The notes under the pieces: model-generated
The model's input: only the letters and a program-made list of their open reading frames with translations
Told to the model about the DNA's origin: nothing
Database searches by the model: none
Assembly: GCF_902859855.1 (NCBI RefSeq)
Contig: NZ_CADIKH010000030.1
Coordinates: 28,767-92,766 of the forward strand
Origin: Paraburkholderia humisilvae
GTDB taxonomy: Bacteria; Pseudomonadota; Gammaproteobacteria; Burkholderiales; Burkholderiaceae
Reading direction: 5' to 3'
Length of the DNA: 64,000 nt
Part shown: positions 9,129 through 17,531 of the stretch, piece by piece
How the letters are laid out: each line of letters begins with the position of its first letter
Numbering within the stretch: the stretch's first letter is position 1
Made by a program: the position numbers and the translations under genes

Positions 9129-10811
9129 ATGATCGCCGAATTGCTCAGGTCTCAGCCGGAAATTGCATTGTTCGTGAGCCTCGCGCTGGGCTATTTCATC
9201 GGCTCGTTTCGTCTTGGGCCGATTCAGTTGGGCGGCGTCTGCGGCACGCTGATCGTCGCGCTGGTACTGGGGCAGACCGGCGCGCGCATCTCCCCCGATC
9301 TGAAGAACATCGCGTTCGCGCTCTTCATCTTTGCGCTCGGTTTCACCGGCGGTCCGCAGTTTTTTGCGAACGTCGGGCGCGGCTGGCGCTATGGACTGCT
9401 GTCGGTCATCGAGATCGTGTCGGTGCTCGTGCTGGTGATGCTCGCGGTTTCGCTGATGCATCTCGACGCCGGCACGGCAGCGGGTCTGCTCGCCGGTGCG
9501 GCGACCGAGTCGGCGGTGATCGGCACCGCGTCGGAGGCGATCACGCGGCTCGGCCTCAACGATGCGGAAACGACGCGCCTGCAGGCGAATATCGTGACGG
9601 CTTACAGTGTGAGCTATCTGTTTGGTCTTATCACGATCGTGCTGTTCTGCAGCCAGATTGCGCCGCTGCTGTTGCGGATCAATTTGCGCGCGGAGGCGGA
9701 GCGCGTGTGGCGCGAACTGGGCGGCGGCGACGCACTCGATGAAGGACAACGCCTCGCCGCACCCGCGCTTGTCGGCCGCGCGTTTCGCATTGGGCCGGCC
9801 GCCGGCTCGACGGTCAGCGCATTCGAGCAGCAGTACGGCAACAACCTGACATTCGAGCAGATCGAGCGCGCCGGTTTGCTGATGGCCGCCGACCCGCAAG
9901 CGAAGCTCGAAGCAGGCGATCTCGCACTGGTCGTCGGCCGGCGCGCGGCGCTCGTCGCGGCGGCGCCGCACATCGGCGAAGAGGTGACCGGCGGCGACTT
10001 CAACGTCGTGATGGGCGAGCGCGTCGATGTCGTGCTGACGCGCCGCGACCTGCACGGTCTCACGATCGCGCAGGTGCGCGAGCAGGCATCGCGTACCGAG
10101 GGGCGCGGCGTTTATATCGCCGCGGTCAACCGCCTCGACGCGCGCATTCCCGCGCTGCCCGGCACCGTGCTCAACCGTGGCGATGTGCTGACGATCGTCG
10201 GTGCGAAAGACGACGTCGCGCGTGGCGTGAAGCGGCTTGGCTACGAACTCGTGCCGACGCAGAAAACCGATTTCGTCTATCTCGGTCTTGGTGTGCTGAT
10301 CGGCATGGCGCTCGGACGTCTGTCCGGCACGATCGGCGGCGTGTCGCTCGCACTCGGCACGGGGGGCGGCTGTCTGCTGTCGGGACTCCTGTTCGGCTGG
10401 ATTCGTTCGCGTCACCCGCTGGTCGGCTCGCTGCCGTCCGCCGCCGCGCAGATTCTGAAGGACTTCGGTCTTGCGACTTTTATCGCCGCGGTTGGCCTGT
10501 CGGCGGGACCGGATGCGATCAAGCTCGTGCGTGAGTATGGTCTTGCGCTGCCGATCGTCGGCATTCTGATGGTGATCGTGCCGGGGTTGCTGTCGCTCTG
10601 GGTGGGCCACGCGCTGCTCAAGCTCAATGCACCGATGTTGCTCGGCGCGATTGCCGGCCAGCAATGCAGCACGCCGGCGATCAGCGCGCTCGTCGGCGTG
10701 ACCGGCAACTCGACGCCAGTGATCGGTTACACGATCACGTATGCGCTGTCGAACATCCTGTTGCCGTTGATGGGGCCGGTGGTGGTGGGTCTTGCAGGTA
10801 AATTTGGATAA
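9129..10811 (+). CDS. Aspartate:alanine exchanger family transporter (first of two)
   Basis: 560-residue inner-membrane carrier of the AspT (AAEx) family, which exchanges aspartate for alanine and so generates proton-motive force when coupled to intracellular aspartate decarboxylation. Two homologous membrane halves (about 1-180 and 380-560) flank a soluble insert with two TrkA-C-like domains (about 200-370; e.g. RGDVLTIVGAKDDV). Each half starts with related glycine-rich helices (LGYFIGSFRLGPIQLGG; LGLGVLIGMALGRLSGTIGG), an internal repeat. The ribosome-binding site is poor (GGAAACGGAAA). It lies 131 bases upstream of a paralogue of the same length and is followed by aspartate decarboxylase. 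Confidence 0.9.
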   Translation: MIAELLRSQPEIALFVSLALGYFIGSFRLGPIQLGGVCGTLIVALVLGQTGARISPDLKNIAFALFIFALGFTGGPQFFANVGRGWRYGLLSVIEIVSVLVLVMLAVSLMHLDAGTAAGLLAGAATESAVIGTASEAITRLGLNDAETTRLQANIVTAYSVSYLFGLITIVLFCSQIAPLLLRINLRAEAERVWRELGGGDALDEGQRLAAPALVGRAFRIGPAAGSTVSAFEQQYGNNLTFEQIERAGLLMAADPQAKLEAGDLALVVGRRAALVAAAPHIGEEVTGGDFNVVMGERVDVVLTRRDLHGLTIAQVREQASRTEGRGVYIAAVNRLDARIPALPGTVLNRGDVLTIVGAKDDVARGVKRLGYELVPTQKTDFVYLGLGVLIGMALGRLSGTIGGVSLALGTGGGCLLSGLLFGWIRSRHPLVGSLPSAAAQILKDFGLATFIAAVGLSAGPDAIKLVREYGLALPIVGILMVIVPGLLSLWVGHALLKLNAPMLLGAIAGQQCSTPAISALVGVTGNSTPVIGYTITYALSNILLPLMGPVVVGLAGKFG

Positions 10812-10942
10812 CAAACCAGATCTGACATTTCGAATATTGCGAGCCTCACGACACAAACGTAAGGTGGCGATTTGATGATGCTCTGTACTGCGCATCATCG
10901 CTGGAAGACGAACGGAATTTCATGGAGCACGGAGAGACTTCA

Positions 10943-12628
10943 ATGGATTGGCTACACCATATCTTCCAGAAATCCCCTGAAGTCGCGCTGTTTCTGTCGC
11001 TCGCGGTCGGCTATTTCATCGGCCAGATCAACTTCGGCAAGTTTCAACTGGGCGGTGTCGGCGGTTCGCTGCTCGCGGCGGTCGTGATCAGCCAGGTCGG
11101 CGTGACGGTCGACAACGGCGTGAAGGCAGTGATGTTCGCGGTGTTTATCTACGCAGTCGGCTATGACTCCGGGCCTGGCTTTTTCAATTCGCTGAACCGC
11201 AAGACGCTGCGCGAAATCGCGATGGCCGTGTTTCTCGCGGTCTCCGCGCTCGTCACGGTGCTGATCTGCGCGAAGCTGTTCCATCTGAACAAGGGGCTGG
11301 CCGCCGGGCTCGCGGGCGGTGCGCTTACGCAGTCGGCGATTATCGGCACCGCGGGCGATGCGATCGCGCGTCTAGGTCTATCCGCCGAAGAAACCAAAAC
11401 ACTGCAATCGGACGTCGCGATTGCGTATGCGGTGACCTACGTATTCGGTTCGCTGGGCGCGATCATTGTCTGCGTGAATCTGCTGCCGAAGTTTATGGGT
11501 CGCGGCCTGCGCGAGGCGGCGCTTGACGCTGAAGCCGCGCTCGCCGGCGGCGCGCCGGCACGCGGGCCGAACGAACTGTCGGCATTGCCCGAACTGGTCG
11601 GGCGCGCGTTTCGCGTTGAGCAGGCGGCGGGGCGCAAAGTCGCGGAGATCGAGATCAGCCAGAAGGACATGGTGACGATCGAGCGCATTCATCGAAACGG
11701 CGCCGCGGTCGAGCCCTCGGCCGATGCGGTGCTTTCCAGGGGGGACGTGGTGCTGGTGGTCGGGCGCCGCGAAGGGATGGTCGGCGTCGCGCCGCTGATC
11801 GGCCCCGAAGTCGCGGACACGACCGATGTCGTCCTCGTGATGCAGACGCGCCAGGCGGTGTTTACGCGCAAAGGTTTGAACCACACGACGATCGCGCATG
11901 TGCGCGAGACCGTCGATCGCGATATGCGGCATGGCGTGTTTCTGGAAAGCATCTCGCGGGTCGGCCAGCCGGTGCCGCTGCTGCCGCAGACGCAGCTCGA
12001 GCACGGCGACGTGCTCACGTTTTACGGCTCCGCGAAAGATACGAAACGCGCGGTCGCGGCTACGGGCTACGAGTTGCCCTATTCGATCAAGACCGACTTT
12101 ATCTATATGGGCGTCGGTCTCGTGCTGGGTCTGCTCATCGGCCTGATCGTCGTCAACATCGGCGGCGTGCCGCTCACGCTCGGCTCCGGCGGCGGCTGCC
12201 TGCTCACGGGCCTGCTGTTCGGCTGGATGCGCGGCAAACATCCGATGTACGGCGTGATGCCGCCGGCCGCATCGCAATTGCTGAAAGACTTCGGGCTTGC
12301 CGCGTTCGTCGCGGTGGTTGGGCTCAACTCCGGTCTGCAGGCGGTCGTCACGGTCAAGCAGAGCGGCATGACGATCTTCCTCGTCGGCGTCGTCGTCACG
12401 ATGGTGCCGTTGCTGCTGACGATGCTGTTCGGCCGGTACGTGCTCGGCTACAACAACGCGGCGATTCTGGCCGGCGCGCTGTCGGGCTCGCGTAGCGCGA
12501 ATCCGGCCTTCGGTGGTGTGCTCGACAAGGCGGAAAGTGCGGTGCCGACCGTGCCGTTCGCGATTACCTATGCGATCGCCAACGTGCTGCTGACGCTGCT
12601 CGGCCCGCTCGTCGTCGGGCTTGCTTGA
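10943..12628 (+). CDS. aspT: Aspartate:alanine exchanger family transporter (second of two)
   Basis: 561-residue AspT-family exchanger, clearly paralogous to the preceding gene (both carry PEVALF/PEIALF near the start, YFIG, QLGGV, ALTQSAIIGTA versus ATESAVIGTA, and a matching C-terminal GPLVVGLA). The start at 10943 (MDWLHHIF) follows GGAGAG at good spacing; an extension to 10922 is less likely. Ten or so membrane helices flank a soluble two-domain TrkA-C-like insert (about 205-385). Its stop lies 64 bases before the decarboxylase start, so it is the copy most directly paired with AspD. Having two copies suggests a heteromeric carrier or separate substrate pairs; the sequence does not decide this. 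Confidence 0.92.
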   Translation: MDWLHHIFQKSPEVALFLSLAVGYFIGQINFGKFQLGGVGGSLLAAVVISQVGVTVDNGVKAVMFAVFIYAVGYDSGPGFFNSLNRKTLREIAMAVFLAVSALVTVLICAKLFHLNKGLAAGLAGGALTQSAIIGTAGDAIARLGLSAEETKTLQSDVAIAYAVTYVFGSLGAIIVCVNLLPKFMGRGLREAALDAEAALAGGAPARGPNELSALPELVGRAFRVEQAAGRKVAEIEISQKDMVTIERIHRNGAAVEPSADAVLSRGDVVLVVGRREGMVGVAPLIGPEVADTTDVVLVMQTRQAVFTRKGLNHTTIAHVRETVDRDMRHGVFLESISRVGQPVPLLPQTQLEHGDVLTFYGSAKDTKRAVAATGYELPYSIKTDFIYMGVGLVLGLLIGLIVVNIGGVPLTLGSGGGCLLTGLLFGWMRGKHPMYGVMPPAASQLLKDFGLAAFVAVVGLNSGLQAVVTVKQSGMTIFLVGVVVTMVPLLLTMLFGRYVLGYNNAAILAGALSGSRSANPAFGGVLDKAESAVPTVPFAITYAIANVLLTLLGPLVVGLA

Positions 12629-12692
12629 TCTTCAACGCGGGCCGCTGCGTCGACGCACGCGCCGCATTTCTTTCATTATTGGAGGCCGCATC

Positions 12693-14345
12693 ATGGCAAA
12701 GGAAAAGTCAGGCAGCAGCGAACAGGCGAAGCTCGCGGCGCTGAGCCCGTTCGAGCTGAAAGACGAGCTGATCAAGGCAGCGGGCGGCGGCGCGGTCGAG
12801 CGTGCGGCGAATACCGCGATGCTCAATGCGGGCCGTGGCAATCCTAACTTTCTCGCCACCGTTCCGCGCCACGGCTTCTGGCAACTGGGTCTGTTCGCGA
12901 TGCGCGAAGCGGAGCGCTCGTTCGCGCATATGCCGGAGGGCGTCGGCGGGTTTCCGAAGCGCGATGGGCTGACCGAGCGCTTCGAACTGTTCCTGCGCGA
13001 GAACCGGAGCGTGCCCGGCATCGATTTTCTGCGCGGCGCGGTGTCGTATGTGCGCGATCAGTTGGGGCTTTCCGCCGGCGACTTCCTGTACGAGATGTGC
13101 GAGGGCATCCTGGCGTCGAACTATCCGGTGCCGGACCGGATGCTGAAACTGTCGGAGATCATCGTCGGGCAGTATTTGCGGCGCGAGATGATCGGCAAGC
13201 ACCCGTTTGTCGGCGAGTTCGATATCTTCGCGGTTGAAGGCGGTACGGCGGCCATGACGTACATCTTCAATACGATGCGCGAGAACCATCTGATCAAGGC
13301 CGGTGACACGATCGCGCTGGGTATGCCGATCTTCACGCCGTACATCGAGATTCCGCGTCTGAACGACTACCAACTGAACGTGATCAACCTGAACGCTGAG
13401 GTCGAGAAGAACTGGCAGTACTCGAAGGCGGAGCTTGACAAGCTGCGCGATCCGAAGGTGAAGGCGTTCTTCCTCGTGAACCCGAGCAACCCGCCATCGG
13501 TGAGAATCAGCGACGAGAGCCTCGAGCAGATCGCCGACATCGTGAAGGAGCGGCCCGATCTGATCCTGCTCACCGACGATGTGTACGGCACATTTGCCGA
13601 CAATTTCGTGTCGCTGTTCGCGCTTGCGCCGAAAAACACCATTCTCGTGTACTCGTATTCGAAGTACTTCGGCGCGACCGGATGGCGCCTGGGCACGATC
13701 GCGACGCACCGCGACAATGTGCTCGACCGGCTGATCGCCGGCTTGCCGAAGGACGTGAAAAAGCAACTGCACGCGCGTTACGAATCCATCACGACCGAGC
13801 CGGACAAGCTTAAATTTATCGACCGGCTGGTGGCCGACAGCCGCACGGTCGCGCTGAATCACACCGCGGGTCTGTCGACGCCGCAGCAGGTGCAGATGGT
13901 GCTGTTTTCGCTGTTCTCGCTGATGGACACGCCCGACGCGTACAAGTGTGCGTTGAAGCGCCTGATTCGCAGCCGCAAGCGCGCGCTGTACGAGGAGATC
14001 GGCATCTCGTTCGACGACGACGATCCGAATCAGGTCGACTATTACACGATCCTCGACATCGAGTTTCTGGGCGAGCGTGCTCACGGCCGCGAGTTCGTCG
14101 ACTGGATCAAGAAGAACACGCAGCCGTCCGAACTGCTGTTCCGTCTCGCGCGCGAAGCGCGCGTCGTGCTGCTGCCGGGACGCGGGTTCGGCACGCCGCA
14201 TCCGTCGGGACGCGTATCGCTGGCTAACCTGAACGAATCGGACTACCGGCAGATCGGCCGCGCGGTGCGCAAACTGATCGAAGAATATGTGGAGCGCTTC
14301 AACGCGGCGACGGGCAAGAGCCTCGATAAGGGCAAGGTGAAGTGA
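12693..14345 (+). CDS. aspD: Aspartate 4-decarboxylase / aspartate aminotransferase (bifunctional)
   Basis: 550-residue PLP enzyme that removes the beta-carboxyl of L-aspartate to give L-alanine and CO2, with side transaminase activity. Fold-type I features include the Schiff-base Lys324 in VYSYSKYFGATGWRLG, the NPSNPPS segment binding the cofactor and LLTDDVYGTF with the pyridine-pairing Asp. The length (550) and the long insertions separate it from ordinary 400-residue aspartate aminotransferases and match AspD. ATG is preceded by GGAGG at 7 bases. With the upstream AspT exchangers it forms an electrogenic cycle that consumes a cytosolic proton and exports alanine. A strong terminator follows 125 bases downstream. 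Confidence 0.95.
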   Translation: MAKEKSGSSEQAKLAALSPFELKDELIKAAGGGAVERAANTAMLNAGRGNPNFLATVPRHGFWQLGLFAMREAERSFAHMPEGVGGFPKRDGLTERFELFLRENRSVPGIDFLRGAVSYVRDQLGLSAGDFLYEMCEGILASNYPVPDRMLKLSEIIVGQYLRREMIGKHPFVGEFDIFAVEGGTAAMTYIFNTMRENHLIKAGDTIALGMPIFTPYIEIPRLNDYQLNVINLNAEVEKNWQYSKAELDKLRDPKVKAFFLVNPSNPPSVRISDESLEQIADIVKERPDLILLTDDVYGTFADNFVSLFALAPKNTILVYSYSKYFGATGWRLGTIATHRDNVLDRLIAGLPKDVKKQLHARYESITTEPDKLKFIDRLVADSRTVALNHTAGLSTPQQVQMVLFSLFSLMDTPDAYKCALKRLIRSRKRALYEEIGISFDDDDPNQVDYYTILDIEFLGERAHGREFVDWIKKNTQPSELLFRLAREARVVLLPGRGFGTPHPSGRVSLANLNESDYRQIGRAVRKLIEEYVERFNAATGKSLDKGKVK

Positions 14346-14469
14346 TGTGATCGCGCCGGCGGCGTTGTCCAGCCGCCATGGCGAACCAGCTGCACTGTCA
14401 AAAAACTTGCACATTCGCGCAGATAGGTGAATGATCGGCCAGATGCGGTAACAGGCGCGGTACAAAACG

Positions 14470-14502
14470 GCCCGCCGGCAGTACGCCGGCGGGCCTGTTT
14501 TT
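14470..14502 (+). terminator. Rho-independent terminator after aspD
   Basis: A perfect 10-bp G/C stem (14470-14479 with 14485-14494), five-base loop, then CTGTTTTT. It ends the aspT-aspT-aspD transcript before the aminotransferase gene. Confidence 0.9.
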
Positions 14503-14566
14503 ACAGCCGTCCGGATAGCCGCTCGCTTAGTACGTCGATCTTCACCCGCTTTTCTGCCAACCGATC

Positions 14567-15808
14567 ATGTCAACTGTCACGTCCCCCACCTCGTTCACCG
14601 TTCCCTGTCCCGAAGTCGAATCGCTCGACGCCATCCTGCCCGAAGAACCGCTGCTGATGATGGGCGCCGGTCCCGTGCCGATTCCCGCGGCGGTGGCGAA
14701 GGCGAATGCGATCGTGATCAATCACCTCGGCGGCACGATGGCAAAGGTCGTCGGGCAGGTGAAGACGATGGCGCGCTACGTGTTCCAGACGAACTCGAAG
14801 TGGGTGCTCGGCGTGGCCGGTCCGGGGTCCGCCGCGATGGAAATGGCGATTTCGAATCTCGCATGGTCAGGCACGCGGATGCTCAGCATCAAAAACGGCT
14901 TTTTCAGCGAGCGGATGGCTGAGATGGGCCGCCGTATCGGTGCGCAGGTGTCGCTGCTCGAGGTGCCGGACCGCACGGTCGCGAGCCTCGAAGCGGTCGC
15001 CGAAGCGATCCGTCGTGAGCGTCCGGAAGTCGTCACGATCGTGCAGGGCGAGACGTCGAACACGGTGTGGAATCATCATCTGCAGGAAATTGCCGCGCTC
15101 GCGAAAGCGGCGGGCGCGCTGGTCATCGTCGATGCGGTGTGCACGCTGAGCACGATGCCGCTCGATATGGACGCGTGGGGTATCGATGCGGTCATCACCG
15201 GCGGACAGAAGGGCTTGTCGTCCATTCCGGGCGTATCGCTGATTGCGTTCTCCGATGCCGCGTGGGAACGCGTCAAGGCGCGTAAGCATGCGAACGCGCA
15301 CTGGTGCCTCGATGCGTCGCTGGCCGAGAACTTCTGGCACAACGCCGGGTATCACTACACCGCGCCGGTGTCGGGCGTGCTCGCGTTGCATGAGGCGCTA
15401 CGGCTCGTCTGCGCGGAGACGCTCGAGAAGCGCTTCGCGCGTCATCTGAAGTGCTCGCACGCGCTGCAGGAATCCATTACAGCGATGGGTCTGCAGCTTT
15501 ATGCGCCGCGGGAATGCCGGCTCAATTCGGTGATCGGTATCGAAGTGCCGGGCACGCTCAGCCCCGGCGATATTTGCGGACATATCTCGCGCCATCATCA
15601 GGTCGAGATCTCCGGCTCGTTCGGCTTGCCGATTGTGCGGATTGGGCAGATGGGCGAGCAGTGCCGCGCGCATAACCTGTTTCGCACCGTCCATGCATTT
15701 GGCCGCACGATGGTCGACCTCGGGGTGGCGGTCGATTTGCCGGCCGGTGTCGCGGCGCTGGAGAAGTCGCTGTCGAACGGGGCGAAGGCCGATGCGCGCG
15801 TAAGTTGA
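14567..15808 (+). CDS. Class V aminotransferase (alanine--glyoxylate / ureidoglycine--glyoxylate / pyridoxamine--pyruvate type)
   Basis: 413-residue PLP enzyme of the AGT1/SGAT/PucG/PPAT superfamily. The glycine loop MMGAGPVPIP opens the fold, VIVDAVCTLS carries the Asp that contacts the pyridine nitrogen, and GGQKGLSSIPGVS holds the Schiff-base Lys. A C-terminal small domain ends with RIGQMGEQCR, typical of the family. Substrates cannot be fixed by eye: alanine or serine as donor and glyoxylate or pyruvate as acceptor are likely. Position suggests two roles: using alanine produced by AspD, or handling purine-derived ureidoglycine/glyoxylate together with the nearby xanthine dehydrogenase. 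It has its own transcription unit after the aspD terminator and converges on an MFS gene. Confidence 0.85.
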   Translation: MSTVTSPTSFTVPCPEVESLDAILPEEPLLMMGAGPVPIPAAVAKANAIVINHLGGTMAKVVGQVKTMARYVFQTNSKWVLGVAGPGSAAMEMAISNLAWSGTRMLSIKNGFFSERMAEMGRRIGAQVSLLEVPDRTVASLEAVAEAIRRERPEVVTIVQGETSNTVWNHHLQEIAALAKAAGALVIVDAVCTLSTMPLDMDAWGIDAVITGGQKGLSSIPGVSLIAFSDAAWERVKARKHANAHWCLDASLAENFWHNAGYHYTAPVSGVLALHEALRLVCAETLEKRFARHLKCSHALQESITAMGLQLYAPRECRLNSVIGIEVPGTLSPGDICGHISRHHQVEISGSFGLPIVRIGQMGEQCRAHNLFRTVHAFGRTMVDLGVAVDLPAGVAALEKSLSNGAKADARVS

Positions 15809-15884
15809 GTCGGCTGAGGGTGAGCGCGTGGCTCAAGCGGAAGAGGGCGGCGGGGTCCGCGAGGCGTGCCGCCCGACTGCTGCA

Positions 15885-17105
15885 TCACACGGCGGCTGAA
15901 GGCCCTGCCACACGCGCCTGGCGCTGGTAAAGAACGACCGTCAGCGCGATCGCCACCGCGGCCGCGACCGCCGCGAACAGATACACCGAGCCATAGCCGA
16001 ACTCACCGGCGATATACCCCGCAAGCGGTCCGGTCACGCCAAGCGACAGATCGAGAAACACCGAGTACGCGGACAATGCCGCGCCGCGGCTTGCCGGCGG
16101 CACGAGGCCCACGGCTTCGACCCCGAGCGCCGGGAACACGAGCGCGAAACCGAACCCGGTCAGCGCGGCGCCAGCCAAAGCGACATGCGGCACCGGCGCG
16201 ACCCACAGCATCAGCAGACCGGCGCATTCGAGCGCAAACGACGCGATGGCGACGCGAAAGCCGCCGTAGGTCTGGATCGTGTTTGCGAACAGCAGGCGCG
16301 CGCCGATAAACATCGTGCCGAACAGCGTCAGCGACAACGCCGCGTTCGGCCAATGCCGCGCCGCGTAGAACAGCGTGATGAAGGTGGCGATCGAGCCGAA
16401 GCCCACGGAGCCGAGCGCGAGCCCGAGACCGTGCGGCAGCACGCGCACGAACACGCTGCGATACGACATCCGCTCACCGTGTACCACCGGCACCGCGGCG
16501 ACCAGCCGCGCGAGCGCATAGCCGGCCGCCGCCAGCGCGATGACCGCGATGCCAAGCGCGGCAAAGCCGATGTCGCGCGCAATCAGCACGCCGAGCGGTG
16601 CGCCAATCGCGAGCGCACCGTAGGTCGCGATGCCGTTCCACGAGATCACGCGCGCATTGTTCGCGGTGCCGACCCGGCCGATGCCCCACAGGATCGCGCC
16701 TGTGCCGCACAGGCTTTCGCCGACGCCGAGCAGTAGGCGGCTGGCTACCAGCAGCGTCAGGCTAAGCGCTGGCCAGTGTCCGGTCAGCGTGGCGAGCAGC
16801 AACGCGATGCCGCTCGCGCTGCACGCGATCAAGCCGTTCGAAACGGTTTTCTTCGGCCCGAGCGTATCGGCCGAGCGGCCGGCGAGCGCACGCGACGCGA
16901 GCGTGGCGAGGTATTGGATGCTGATCGCGACGCCGGCGATCACCGTGCTGAAGCCGAGGTCGCCGTGCACGTAGCCTGGCAGGACCGCTAGCGGGAGGCC
17001 GATGGCGAGGTAGTAAAGAAACGTGAAAAAGACGACCGGAATGATCTGTAACGTGATCGCCAATTCGCTGCGTGGCGAGGGCGATGAAGTGGGACCTGTG
17101 GACAT
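15885..17105 (-). CDS. MFS transporter, YhhS/YfcJ-like
   Basis: 406-residue 12-helix inner-membrane carrier. The start MSTGPTSSPSPRSEL is chosen because the hydrophilic head then leads directly into helix 1 (LAITLQIIPVVFFTFLYYLA); a frame open to 17279 adds a non-homologous basic stretch. The loop 2-3 motif is degenerate (ASRALAGRSADTLGPKKTV) and helix 4 contains RLLLGVGESLCGTGA, both characteristic of the YhhS/YfcJ (UPF0226) group of exporters of unknown physiological substrate. No ribosome-binding site is convincing. Divergent from xdhA over a 426-base region and convergent with the aminotransferase. Confidence 0.87.
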   Translation of the reverse strand: MSTGPTSSPSPRSELAITLQIIPVVFFTFLYYLAIGLPLAVLPGYVHGDLGFSTVIAGVAISIQYLATLASRALAGRSADTLGPKKTVSNGLIACSASGIALLLATLTGHWPALSLTLLVASRLLLGVGESLCGTGAILWGIGRVGTANNARVISWNGIATYGALAIGAPLGVLIARDIGFAALGIAVIALAAAGYALARLVAAVPVVHGERMSYRSVFVRVLPHGLGLALGSVGFGSIATFITLFYAARHWPNAALSLTLFGTMFIGARLLFANTIQTYGGFRVAIASFALECAGLLMLWVAPVPHVALAGAALTGFGFALVFPALGVEAVGLVPPASRGAALSAYSVFLDLSLGVTGPLAGYIAGEFGYGSVYLFAAVAAAVAIALTVVLYQRQARVAGPSAAV

Positions 17106-17531
17106 AGGGAAAACGATACTTGAAGAAAGCAGATGACCGTGATTTTCCCATGGAAGCTTCCCCGCTTGCAGCGCATACTTAAAAATATTCATCAGAAATC
17201 GTGATGAATGACGCCGGACGATGCGCTTTGGCGACAACGTCGCCGAACCTCCGCACATTGGTTGCTCATCAGCTTTCATCAGCTTTCATCAGCCTTCGTC
17301 GACCACGGTTGGCCGAAGTGACGGATCCCCATGCGAAGCGCGCCATAACGGACCTGACGATCTCAGCACGGGCCAGCCGTTCATCCATCTCAATATCGGT
17401 CTGGCGATATGTCCTGCATGTAGATCGCGCTATGGGTTGCGGAAATCGGCGGTGATAGCTTTCAAACCATTCCCCCGCCGCACCCACCGCGCTCCCCGCG
17501 CGGGCTAGAACAACCGCCAGAGACACAACCC
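17106..17531. other. Intergenic region between MFS gene and xdhA
   Basis: 426 bases without a convincing gene. It holds a short inverted repeat (ggcgac-aac-gtcgcc, 17229-17243) and a run of 10-base direct repeats (17261-17300). These are placed where regulators of xdhA or the MFS gene would bind. No clear -35/-10 pair was found. Confidence 0.5.
17261..17300. repeat. Four degenerate 10-base direct repeats upstream of xdhA
   Basis: Units at 17261, 17271, 17281 and 17291; the second and third are identical (agctttcatc) and the outer two differ at a few positions. A period of 10 bases places each unit on the same face of the helix, as in arrays of regulator sites, though chance duplication is possible. 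Confidence 0.5.

Noticed and set aside
9066..10898. 610-codon open frame antisense to the first AspT gene
   Set aside because: Composition is Arg/His/Gln-rich without domains, typical of the antisense of GC3-biased genes; the plus-strand carrier is unmistakable.
12708..14465. 585-codon open frame antisense to aspD
   Set aside because: No recognisable protein; it mirrors a complete aspartate decarboxylase and runs through its terminator.
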